Shown: positions 23,301-31,653 of the stretch, piece by piece
How the letters are laid out: every line of letters begins with the position of its first letter
How positions within the stretch are numbered: the stretch's first letter is position 1
Assembly (NCBI GenBank): GCA_032358255.1
Contig: JAULBX010009106.1
Location: 47,684-111,683 of the forward strand
Direction of reading: 5' to 3'
DNA from: Heterotrichella gracilis
Taxonomy: Eukaryota; Sar; Xanthophyceae; Tribonematales; Xanthonemataceae
DNA length: 64,000 nucleotides
The notes under the pieces: model-generated
The model's input: the letters and a program-made list of their open reading frames with translations, nothing else
What the model was told of the DNA's origin: nothing
Database searches by the model: none
Program-made: the position numbers and the translations under genes

Positions 23301-24449
23301 GGAATTGATGAATTTCCTGGACACATTCCCCTCGGTCACAGTGGCGAGGGGGGCACATGGCGACCACCCCCACCCCCACCCCCCACCGCAGCGCCAGCCA
23401 CAGCCACAGCACCAGCCACAGCAGCAGCATGCGGCGCCACATGGTGAGTGGGGAAGAACAACCCTGGTGCAACTTGTGCAGGGATGACTGATAAACTGGC
23501 TGTGTTTGGGAAACGCGGGGAAAGTGCGAACCTTAGCACATGCACACGTGCTGCATACCAACTGTGGTAATCAACTGTGCACAGGCACGTGCAAACCTCC
23601 TAACCGCTCGCATCCACAAAGTCTCCCTGCATACCACCCCTTCAGCCCCCCATGACCCCCCCGGTTCCCACCCGCAGCCGCCTTCTCCCCTGGGACCCAC
23701 TCCCAGACCTCCTATCCCCCAGGGGGGGCGATGGCGTCACAGGAAGAGGAGGAGGATTCGGACGATGCAGAGCAGGTGGACTACTTCCAATCACTCAAAA
23801 GGGTGAGTGAGATTAGGGTTGGGATTGGGGTCTAGGGTTCAATATGATGCAGAGCGGTGGACTACCGTACTTCCAATCCCTCAAAAGGGTGAGTGGGTTT
23901 AGGGTTAGGATTGGGATCTAGGGTTTAGCATGGTGCAGAGCAGGTGGACTATTTCCTGTCACTCAAAAAGGGTGAGTGAGTTTAGGGTTTAGGTTGTAGG
24001 ATTTGGATGGAGCAGAGCAGGTGGACTACTTCCAGTTGTTGTAAAGGGTGGGCGAGTTTAGGGTTAGGATTAGGACCTAGGGTTTGGCATGATGCACAGC
24101 AGCATGACTACCTAATGAATAATGCATGACACCCTGGAACAGCACCCACTCAACCCAACCCCACACCCCTCCCCTGGCACCCCCCACTCATTCCTCATCA
24201 CCCCCCTTGTCTCCGCAGCAACGCGAGTCCCTGAACGTGCCTGAGCCCCCGGCCAACCAGCAGCCGCCACCTGGCAGCGATGGGGTCCACCCAGGTCCTG
24301 CAGCTGACTCCCTACTCATGCTGCAAAATATGTCGATCGATGACATGCCGGGGCTGAAGCAGGATGGCGGGGGGGCAAGCCTGGTGCCCCTTGACACCTT
24401 CCAGCGCCAAATTGCAGACATGATGTTTGGTGGGGACAAGCCGAGTTGA
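17349..24449 (+). CDS. CBP60-family (calmodulin-binding protein 60-like) protein with inserted Cys cluster
   Basis: Probable nuclear regulator related to plant CBP60/SARD1 proteins, which bind calmodulin and DNA. Twelve exons: 17349-17509, 18062-18257, 18768-18851, 19306-19377, 19821-19967, 20340-20514, 21091-21324, 22008-22256, 22618-about 22877 (donor uncertain), 23224-23443, 23678-23802, 24219-24449; about 717 residues. Matches to the family's order of elements: PLKLVFRH; VSVVLVDGASGKHVV leading to VFLLNESDF; FAVLRNREKPMMEARGK; the GGVVHLPDLTVKYTS strand pair; ESFKVVTKR; DPVAKLEGMGKETTRKL; and CWEEACDHANRAV, which parallels the WExxxxHAxxCV end of the CBP60 core. Unlike plant members, a cluster C-x4-C-x4-C-x2-C-x7-C follows the first strand and may bind zinc. 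The C-terminal half is rich in Pro, His and Gln, with an acidic stretch (EEEEDSDDAEQ), as in activation domains. The call rests on pattern matching by eye. Confidence 0.72.
17880..17935 (+). repeat. Exon echo of CBP60-like exon 2 start
   Basis: TTCGTGCAGCGGCATCACC, identical to the acceptor and first bases of exon 2 (18053-18071), preceded by a similar C-rich tract. It leaves two competing acceptors about 160 bp apart. Confidence 0.85.
18280..18480 (+). repeat. Exon echo of CBP60-like exon 2 end
   Basis: About 140 bp (18310-18445) copying exon 2 from the TSRYHVDDT codons through VPDYILE (18130-18257), plus the donor region. Differences include a frameshift near the start and G to K. AAACCCTA motifs follow both the original and the copy. 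Confidence 0.93.
18852..18985 (+). repeat. Near-perfect echo of CBP60-like exon 3
   Basis: Positions 18875-18958 repeat all 84 bases of exon 3 with a single synonymous difference (TTG to CTG), plus the donor and about 14 bases of intron (ggtaaggctagggta). The junction is a ctagggt motif. The nearest AG before the copy would add one extra base, so splicing it in would shift the frame. Confidence 0.95.
19143..19191. other. Hairpin in CBP60-like intron 3
   Basis: A perfect 13-bp inverted repeat (atgatgccatcgc / gcgatggcatcat) separated by 23 bases. It could fold in the pre-mRNA. Function unknown. Confidence 0.8.
19405..19500 (+). repeat. Exon echo of CBP60-like exon 4
   Basis: About 19416-19488 copies most of exon 4 (PMMEARGKATQ...) and the GTAGGGA donor. 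It is separated from the original by AACCCTAAATACAAAACCCTAAACCCTA-type sequence. Confidence 0.92.
19640..19740 (+). repeat. Exon echo of CBP60-like exon 5 start
   Basis: A copy of the acceptor region and first 20 or so codons of exon 5 (GGVLHLPDLTVK). It precedes the real exon at 19821 and diverges after about 75 bp. Confidence 0.92.
19968..20045 (+). repeat. Telomere-like array between exon 5 end and its echo
   Basis: Directly after the donor GTGAG lies a run of three and a half CCCTAAA units (19973-19998). Then comes a copy of the exon end (codons for PDIAPAVSDSFK) with its own GTGAGAGCCCTAA. This is the clearest example of the exon edge / telomere motif / exon edge arrangement. Confidence 0.95.
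20084..20171. other. Long near-perfect intronic hairpin
   Basis: Arms of about 33 and 36 bases (20084-20116 and 20136-20171) pair almost throughout. The only interruptions are one short indel and two or three mismatches. The loop itself carries gtccc/gggac. It lies in intron 5 of the CBP60-like gene. It may be a small non-coding RNA precursor, a MITE remnant, or simply an inverted duplication produced by the same process as the echoes. Confidence 0.85.
20205..20278 (+). repeat. Exon echo of CBP60-like exon 6 start
   Basis: A copy of the polypyrimidine tract, acceptor and first 15 codons of exon 6 (VVTKRAKQDSKPEAP), about 115 bp before the true acceptor. CTAACCAAGGG motifs accompany both. Confidence 0.93.
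20680..21007 (+). repeat. Two exon echoes of CBP60-like exon 7 start
   Basis: Exon 7 (21091) is preceded by two copies of its acceptor and coding start. The one at 20881-21007 is intact for about 42 codons (VDEYKSLMAWAQQDTLHVRKLLQ...) and then stops. The older one at about 20684-20800 has lost the frame. The intact copy has a good acceptor in the same phase and could act as an alternative, truncating exon. Confidence 0.93.
21420..21785 (+). repeat. Three exon echoes of CBP60-like exon 7 end
   Basis: Copies of the 3' end of exon 7 plus donor (TTGCTGTATGCGGCAACGTG through CTGGACCGGCCTTCAGGTGGG) recur at about 21425-21485, 21575-21635 and 21715-21780, progressively degraded. Confidence 0.9.
23845..24065 (+). 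repeat. Three exon echoes of CBP60-like exon 11 end
   Basis: The end of exon 11 (GATGCAGAGCAGGTGGACTA ... CTCAAAAGGGTGAGT) is repeated at about 23848-23895, 23930-23980 and 24008-24055. Each is followed by GTTTAGGGTTAGGATT-like sequence, so exon edge and TTTAGGG motif form a compound repeat. Confidence 0.92.
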
Positions 24450-25635
24450 GGCCTGGATGTTTCTGTCTTAGTATGAGGTTTGCGGTCCCCAGTGCCACCA
24501 GACGGTCTGGTGGGTCGAGGGTTTAGGGTTGGCTTGCAAACCATGCTGTGGCATGTTGGGATTAAAGCAGGATGGTGCGGGGGCAAGTCTGGTGCCTCTG
24601 GACACCTTCCAGCGCCAAATCGCCGACATGATGTCTGGTGGGGACAAGCCAACGTGAGGGCTGAGCCCTTTCTTCTCTGTTTTCCTTCTTTTCCGGCCCC
24701 CACTCTTTGGTGGAGACATTGTCAAGCTCCAGTGGCTCCCCAGGCGGCCTCTGTTTTGGTTTTGCGGGCCTCATGGTTCTGAATCATTATATGGAGACAA
24801 TCAATGATTACATGACATGTCATTGAGAAGCCAGCACCATCATTAATTTGGAACCTCAATGGCTTTGTACGGAACGGGAATCCCAACTCTTAGAGCTATT
24901 TTCTGTGTTTGGATTGTCACGCAGCATTGCATCGTGCCGGCGGCATGCAAGACGATTGCGCATTGCAAACTGCAGTTGCCAATGGGAGTTATCGGTGCGC
25001 CTTACACTGCAGATCAAATTGGGGGTTGGATGTAATCAACATTGCTTGTGGAATGCAATACAATAGGCATGCACAGCGCATTATGTAGGAGCTTAGCCTG
25101 TCAGTGACGAGAAGCGGCGGTAAACAATTATAATGTACATGGTACATGGATGTGGTTGTAGGTACATGGAAATTCCAAGAGAGAGTGGTCGGGGTTGGGA
25201 TTTGAAATTATTACAAAATTGGTACTCTGAGAGGCCTGACGGAACAATATATTCATGCCACGTCCAAGGGTCACCGTTTGAGGGTTTTACCCTAACCCTA
25301 AACTAAAGAGTTGCAGGCAGCGGCTGCCGCTGCTGCAAGCTGATACCCTCCCAAGCTTACAAAACAGGCAAAGGGGAAGGCTGTAAATCATATGAGGCAA
25401 GGCTTGGGCAGAGCAACCTATATACATCTGCGCAAGCTTATTTTACAAACCATGAGCAAGAAAAGAGCACACTGGCGGAGCACACGGGTGCAGTTGATAA
25501 CCACGCGTAGGGTATCCGCACCATGATCAGCAGTAAGGGCATGCAGGACATGGTTCCCTTCTGTAAATATTATACAAAAAGCTACAGCTCAGCGTGTGCA
25601 GTGGGATACCACATGCACGCCATGGTGGCTGCTCC
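24450..25635. other. Convergent intergenic region with echo of the CBP60-like C-terminus
   Basis: Positions 24550-24657 copy the last 36 or so codons of the CBP60-like gene, including a TGA stop (KQDGAGASLVPLDTFQRQ...). The rest should be 3' UTRs of two convergent genes. CCCTAACCCTAAAC occurs at about 25290. No further gene seen. Confidence 0.75.
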
Positions 25636-27149
25636 TCAATGCCGCTCCCGCTCTGCCTGCTTGTTAAACCACGCCCAGCCACCATCATCTGTACAGCTTC
25701 CTCCAAAGGCGCTTGGCAGGTGTGTGGGATCCACCAGGTCATGGAGCGTGGTGTAGTCTGCACCAAACGCGCGGACCCTGTCCTTCATCTTCTTGCTGAG
25801 GAAGGGCCTGACGAAGGCCATCAAGATGGACACCACCACTGACTGGTGGAAGAGCCAGATGCCGCGCAGCCTGTTCATGCGTGAAGCACATGGGTTAGTT
25901 CCTGTATTTTGATTGGGTACATGGTAGGGACCCTGGGCTGCTATACAAACCTAAAGTATTTGCTTTTGGTTGGCGACTGTTGTGATCTGCATCCCAAAGC
26001 AAACTAATCTAATACAATGAGTGACGAAGGCCATCAAGATGGACACCACGGCTGACTGGTGGAAGTGCCAGATGCCGCGCAGCCTGTTCAAGCATGGAGC
26101 ACATGCACCAGCCACTGGCGTCATGCTGATATATGATCAAGCACATGTATTTTGTCCCTTCTCCATGCACGAGACAGGTGAGGTGATGGTGCGGTTTATC
26201 GATGGTGCGGGGATGTTGTGCTGGTGCCATTGAGTGAGCGCTCGGAATAACCATAGTGTTAAAAACGCTCACCTGAACGGGGCGGCGTTGTTCATGAAAT
26301 TCATGTTCTGCTTCATGATGTGGGAGGGTATGGTGCTGTGGCCAAAGCGGACAGCCTCCAGGAACGACATTCCCTCAAAGGTCTCGACTATTAGCTGCCC
26401 CTTGACTTGGAGGTGGGGGTCATGCACCGCCTGGTAGAGGCTGTACACGCTCCACTTGAGCAGGAGGGTTGGGTCAGGGAGCGAGCCTGGAGCAAGCTTC
26501 TTGGGAGTAAAGAGGATCACTGTCGATCCATCAGATGCGTGGCCATCCATGACTGTCATCCAGCCTGCCCCATACATTTCACGGAAGTCCTCTGCCCGGA
26601 ATTTGGCCCACTCTGGTGGTTCCCCCAGGTGCGCCACGTTGGTTTCCAGCCAGCGCTCCATTGCGTGCAGCCGCTTGAGGGCTTTGGCCACGTCGTACTT
26701 AGCCCACCTAAAATCAATTTAAAGATTTGGGTTTCGTGGTGGTGAGCTTGTAGTGCATTGCATTACCCGTGGGGTATGGCACCTGGGAGGCGTGCGCCTT
26801 TGGTCTCTTGTGTAAGGCGTTCCCAAAGAGTTCTGAACAATAACAACAAAGGAAGGGAGAAGAGGCATCTACGCAGCGTAGATGGTGTCAACACATGATT
26901 TTAGGACAGCAAGGCAACCCAAAAATACAATTGGTGCGGATACCCTACGTTGCCCCACCTCAGGAACATGACAAGGTAGGCGTCATCCTCGCGGTGCAAG
27001 GGACCTTCCTTGGCTTGGGACTCCACCAGCTTCTCCTTCAGCTGCAGCAAGGCACCCTGGCGAGAGGCTGGGTCCTCGTTCAGTTCCCGCGCAGCTATTG
27101 CAACAAGTTGGTCTGGTAGGTGAAACACGTCGGCTGGACTGGAGCCCAT
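25636..27149 (-). CDS. CRAL-TRIO (Sec14-like) lipid-transfer protein
   Basis: A soluble lipid-binding protein of the CRAL-TRIO/Sec14 superfamily. Three exons (26959-27149, 26273-26707, 25636-25870) give 286 residues, the usual size for a single CRAL-TRIO unit. The N-terminal helical domain has the family signature of a leucine-rich stretch followed by KYDVAKAL (MFLRW|AKYDVAKALKRLHAMERW). The lipid pocket follows: DGHASDGSTVILFTPKK, LIVETFEGMSFLEAVRFG and NAAPFR|LRGIWLFHQSVVVSILMAFVRPFLSKKMKDRV. It ends with the conserved LPSAFGG motif and a short tail. The nearest animal relatives in pattern are RLBP1, TTPA and clavesin; plant relatives are Sec14-like. The ligand cannot be deduced. No targeting signal is obvious, so it is probably cytosolic. 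Confidence 0.88.
26010..26102 (-). repeat. Exon echo of CRAL-TRIO exon 3 start
   Basis: About 75 bp copying the start of exon 3 (codons for LRGIWLFHQ...SILMAFV) and its acceptor (25813-25886). It lies in the preceding intron, with a few substitutions. Confidence 0.9.
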
Positions 27150-28280
27150 GGTGCAACTGTTAATATTGTCCCTTAGTTGCCCCTTGAGCCTCAGCTACCA
27201 CTCCCCGTTGGCCTTGGTTACCCCTTGGTTTCAAAGAAGTTTGCAAAGCTGTCACAACTACTGCAAGCTTGCTGGAGTGTCCCTGCACCTGCCCGCCTGC
27301 CCAGCACAGGAATAGGGTGGAAGAATGTGGAAACACTGCCACAACAAGCTGTCAGTGCTGTCTACAACACTGGGCGTTTAACAAAGACAACAAGGTTCAC
27401 CGAGCGCACAGAGAGTGCTGCAGCGTTGTTGGTGGTCAGCTTGTCCACCTTGATATGGATGCAGCGATACACGGGCCAAGCCAGGTACATGCACACTAGA
27501 TGCGCAGTGAACGAGTCGGTAAGGTTTACAGGGCACATCAGACCCAAGCGCAAGGCTTTTAATAGTGATTGGTTTCAAACATGCATGCAAAATGCAGAAA
27601 ACACGACCCAGCTCGAATGCCTGCGGGGTCGATGCCAGGTGTCACTACCTGGGCAATTCCAGATAATTTATCTCGCTTTGTGGGGAAATGTCCAACCAAT
27701 AAACGTCATCAGACCTGAGCAAAACACCAAGGGCACACAGGCCATGAATATATTTGTGCTAGGGAAAGCAACGAAGAGGTTGTAACCATTGGGTCGGAGG
27801 CTGCGGGGATGCCTCGCACCTAGCGAAACCCTGACAAACAACTTTCCCAGCACACTGTGCGCATTATCTCAAAACAGCCAAGCTTGTTACAGGCGGATAT
27901 GAAGCGGTGAGAGCACTTCGTAGAACATTCTGATTGTAATAGGTCCATCAAATCGCACCCCTGTACCCTACCCTAATTCGCCACCCTGCCTACAAAACCC
28001 AGTCCAGTGCGATCAGCAGTTGTGGTATTATGGATAAACAATTATACATGAGCCCTATCAAGCAGGAAGCAGCCCTCCTCATCACATTTATTAACTGAGA
28101 CAGCACAAAATCCTGCCACTGGCTGCAAGCGTATGTAAATACCCCACTTAACTTGCTACTCCATTCCCCACTCCCCATCCCCAGGCAAAACAGCCGTCAA
28201 AGGTTTTGGCACCTATCAAGCCCTCCCCAATAAGCACACCAGTCTACCTCAATCAAGGCACACCCAGCACTCGAGTGTAG
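27150..28280. other. Upstream region of the CRAL-TRIO gene
   Basis: It contains the promoter and 5' UTR of the CRAL-TRIO gene and part of the downstream flank of the GST gene. A plus-strand open frame of 202 codons (27177-27785) has no recognisable domain and is probably chance. No gene called. Confidence 0.45.
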
Positions 28281-28501
28281 GGATAAAATCAGGGTTCCAG
28301 AAATGTTCATAACCCTAGACCCTAGACCCGCCAAACCCTCCCTCACAATGCTGCAGCCCAACTCATTGAGGGCACTGCAAGCACTCCAATGGGTGTAGGG
28401 CTTCAGGAATTTTAAAACCCTATAAATACACCCTACACCTTGTACAGGTTGGCAGTGACAGAGTTGGATTAGGGTTCCAAAACTGTTCAAAACCCTAGAC
28501 C
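28280..28501 (-). repeat. Echoes of the GST last exon and 3' flank
   Basis: AACCCTAGACCCTAGAC-type motifs and copies of the last coding bases (CTTGTACAGGTTGGCAGTGAC) recur at about 28295-28330, 28430-28465 and 28490. The stop codon itself lies within a CCTAGAC motif. Confidence 0.8.
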
Positions 28502-30683
28502 CTAGACCTTGTACAGGTTGGCTGTGACGGAGTTGGCTGTGCCATCTGCATACTTTGCGTAGTGGTTGCAGAGCGCGCTGGAGTAGTCTGCTCCCTCTGG
28601 GTGCCACTGGGTGGCCTTGACGGATGGCCTGTCCTGGCAACCCTGCACCCACTCCTGCACCAACCGGGAGCAGATGGGTTACAAACCATTTTTCTTCTTA
28701 ATTGCCCGTCCAATCTGGTGTATTGCTGGAATGCATTCAGCTAGCTTCTGACTGGCATTGACATGGCTTGGCATTCCTTAATTGGCCTTCCTCGCAAAAT
28801 GACGTTCTTCGACAACCACGTACTGGCGCAGCGACCTGGCTGCAGTGAAAATATCTATACCTTGCAGGGCATTTGGAGATGTAGGGTTCCCATGTTTCAA
28901 GGTCCATACTGTTGCAGGTTTTGGGTTTAGGGTTTCCACCTCCAAATCAGTGTGCACGCAGCAGCCTATCCACAAGGCTTACCTGAAGCTTGGTGCCCTC
29001 CTCTGGCATGGTGAAGTTGCGGTAGAACTCCAGGATGTAGAAGCGCAGGAAGAAGGGCAGCAGCGCACAATCCACGTAGGAGAAGTGGTCGCCCAGGAAG
29101 AACGGACCTGCAGCCAGCGGCGTTCAGCATGAGTTTGAACTGCGGTGCACGTGTACGCTGCTGAAATCAGAGCAGATATGGTGGCACACACATCCTAAGA
29201 CTCTTGGTGTCAAATTTCACACAGGGAACGAAAGACAAATTGTGATCTTGGTGCTCAGCTCTATGCTTTCTTGTGTATGCAACCGTAGCTGGACCGACAC
29301 CCTCCAGCAGATATGCATAAAATCATTATAAAACAAATCAGTTCTATTTATCGGAAAAGGCCATTTTTTGTGACCGGCACCCTCCAGCAAATTGCCCCTC
29401 CAGCCACTCCAGCTCCACCTTGAGCTTGGCGCAGCACCAGCAAAAATATACCAAAAACATTTTGTTTACCTAATTTATAAAAAAAGGGCCTTTCATCGTG
29501 ACCCGCACCCACCAGCAAAGTTCTCCTCCAGCCACTCCAGCTCCACCTTGAGCTTGGCGCGGCACTCCTGCTGGTTCTGCGTGTCCTGGTTCACAAGCAG
29601 CAGCTTGTAGAAGGTGGGAACAAACTCCGACTCAAACCTGCACCATTTAATTACCGGTATGTTCAACGCCATGGCAATGCCAACACCAACACAGTAATAG
29701 TGCCATGCCGATGCCAATACCGATGCCGCTGTCATGTCCAATACCGATGACAGTGTCCCGAGTTTGATGCATTGATGCATTGATGCGTTGCCACATTAAC
29801 GGCAATTCCGTGCAGTGGCCAAGCTGATGTGAATACCACGTCCGGCGCCATTGTGCACTACCACTGACAGCTTCCAGTGTTTAATGCAATGTGTCACATC
29901 TGAGGCAACGTGCACACTTCCAAAAACCAACTCTTGCAAGTGTTCAGGCAGTGCATATGAGCTGGTATCAGGCATGAGCCCTTTTAGGGTTTAGGGTTCA
30001 GGGCAGCTGAGACGCGCCTGTCTGTGATCTCCTCAGCCTTGCCCTTCAGACTGCTCTCGCTCGGCACCAGTGGGGGCTCTGGGTGGAAGCTGTCGAGGAA
30101 CTTGAGGCAGACCAGGCTCTCAGAGATGCTCTCGGTGCCCCCACCTTGCTTCTTGTGGGCCAGGACAGGGACCAGGCCCTTGGGGTTGAGGTCCAGGAGC
30201 CACTGGGGCTTTTGGTGGGCCTGCCCATATGCATAGCAATTAGGGGACCTCAAAAAGGGACACAAGTATGAGCTTTCTGATTTGTGCTGGTTTTGTGCTG
30301 ATGGACAGTGTCAGCATCCACAGCCACACCCACAGCGTCACGAGGACAGGGCTACTGCTTTTGCAAAAGGTCTGCTACCACCACCGAATGGAAATCTCCA
30401 GGAACAGAACCCGGTTCCTTGCCTTCAACACATGTGATGGGCTCGGCGTTAGTCACTGGTGCCAAGGGCTGAGCATGCAGCATAAACTAGGGCTTCCCGC
30501 CACCTAGAGCACACCCACCTCGAACCACAGGCCAGTCTCTTTGTCTTTGAGACTCACTTCGTAGTACTCAAAGGGGGTGCTCTTCTCGCCCAGGGCAATC
30601 CACACTCGCTGGGCGTAGGGGCAAAACCAGGCGGACAACAGCGTGAGCTGTTGCTCGGATAGGCTTGGTCCTTCTCCCGCCAT
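28502..30683 (-). CDS. Glutathione S-transferase, Cys-type (lambda/omega-like)
   Basis: A cytosolic glutathione-dependent thioltransferase/dehydroascorbate-reductase-like enzyme. Five exons (30519-30683, 30018-30220, 29513-29637, 28983-29107, 28502-28654) give 256 residues. The thioredoxin-fold half has the active site WFCPYAQRVWIAL, with Cys in place of Ser or Tyr, the mark of lambda and omega classes. It then has the cis-Pro segment GLVPVLAHK and the glutathione-binding ESLV. The helical half contains GPFFLGDHFSYVDCALLPF, the N-capping motif of the GST core. The junction of exons 2 and 3 needs a GC donor (ACAG|gcgcgt); only this keeps the frame (ITDRFESEFVP). Class assignment between lambda and omega needs a tree. 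Confidence 0.92.
29365..29445 (-). repeat. Exon echo of GST exon 3 end
   Basis: A copy of the end of exon 3 and its donor (CCACTCCAGCTCCACCTTGA and neighbouring bases, original 29501-29570). It is flanked by repeats of GACCGGCACCCTCCAGCA. Confidence 0.88.
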
Positions 30684-31653
30684 GTTGACCGCTCAATTCG
30701 TGTGTGTTATGCTTTCAAGGCTCGTTTGCAGGTTGGATGAGAGAGGTTGGGCTCTGGTATGCATCTTTGTGAAAGGAGTAAGCGGTACTTATACGTATCC
30801 CTTCCACGGTGTTCCCTTTGGAGTGCTTCGCTGTAGCTACAGAGTGGATGCCCCTGCACCCTAAACCCTAAACAGTAGCTGGGGCATGCCTCGCAACTCC
30901 TAGCATGCTTACACTTACTGCGCACATCGTTTATTGCGCATAGGAAAACGTTTGAGTCAAAGAGAAATATGCTTCTTCTCTTTTCCGTGGCGTCCGGTCC
31001 AAGGTCTTGTGCATCCAGTTGCCTGGGCGAAGACACCAACAGATCTGAGATACGCTGTCATGCAAGCATATATATGTGCGCTTGTGCCACACTCAAGCGC
31101 ACAGTAAAGCAATTGCAGCAAGGGCCAGGTGGGTTACAGTGATTGGATATAATAAAGTCTGATTAATTACTGAAACCTGGTTCTATGGTCCACAATGCCC
31201 ACATTTGCTGCCCACATGCACAGCCTCAACCAAAACTGCCGCTGCGTGAACGCCCTATTCGCCCACCCCCAGCAACCCACAGGGGCCATCAAATGGAACA
31301 ATCAATGATGCGATGAAGCCTCCACTTGCAACCCTCACAGAACACACGCCACGCCCCACCGCCCGTGCTGCCCCACGCCAGGTCAGCAAACACACGCCAC
31401 CCAGGCTACCCACCTCCACTGTACGCTACCCCTACATCACACCATGCAGCCGCATGCCGCAGTGCTGCAAAATTGCGGGGCCACGTCCCCACTGGCAGTT
31501 TGGAGTTTAGGGTTCCGCGGCCCCAGCACCCACCTGCCCCATCAAGGTTCCCCCCATCATGCCTGCGCCACGTATGAGCAATGGCATTAGAAATAAGGTT
31601 TAATGATTGTGCGACCCCAGGAACCCTCCCCCACCCATCAAGGGGTGTCCCCC
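30684..31653. other. GST promoter region and TASH3-like 3' flank
   Basis: The upstream region of the GST gene, with ACCCTAAACCCTAAAC at about 30859. The segment 31505-31575 is an echo of the last TASH3-like exon end and 3' flank (CACCTGCCCCATCAAGGTTC versus 31630-31690). No gene called. Confidence 0.6.

Noticed and set aside
27177-27785. Plus-strand frame of 202 codons
   Set aside because: No recognisable motif, no splice partner, and it lies in the probable promoter of the CRAL-TRIO gene.
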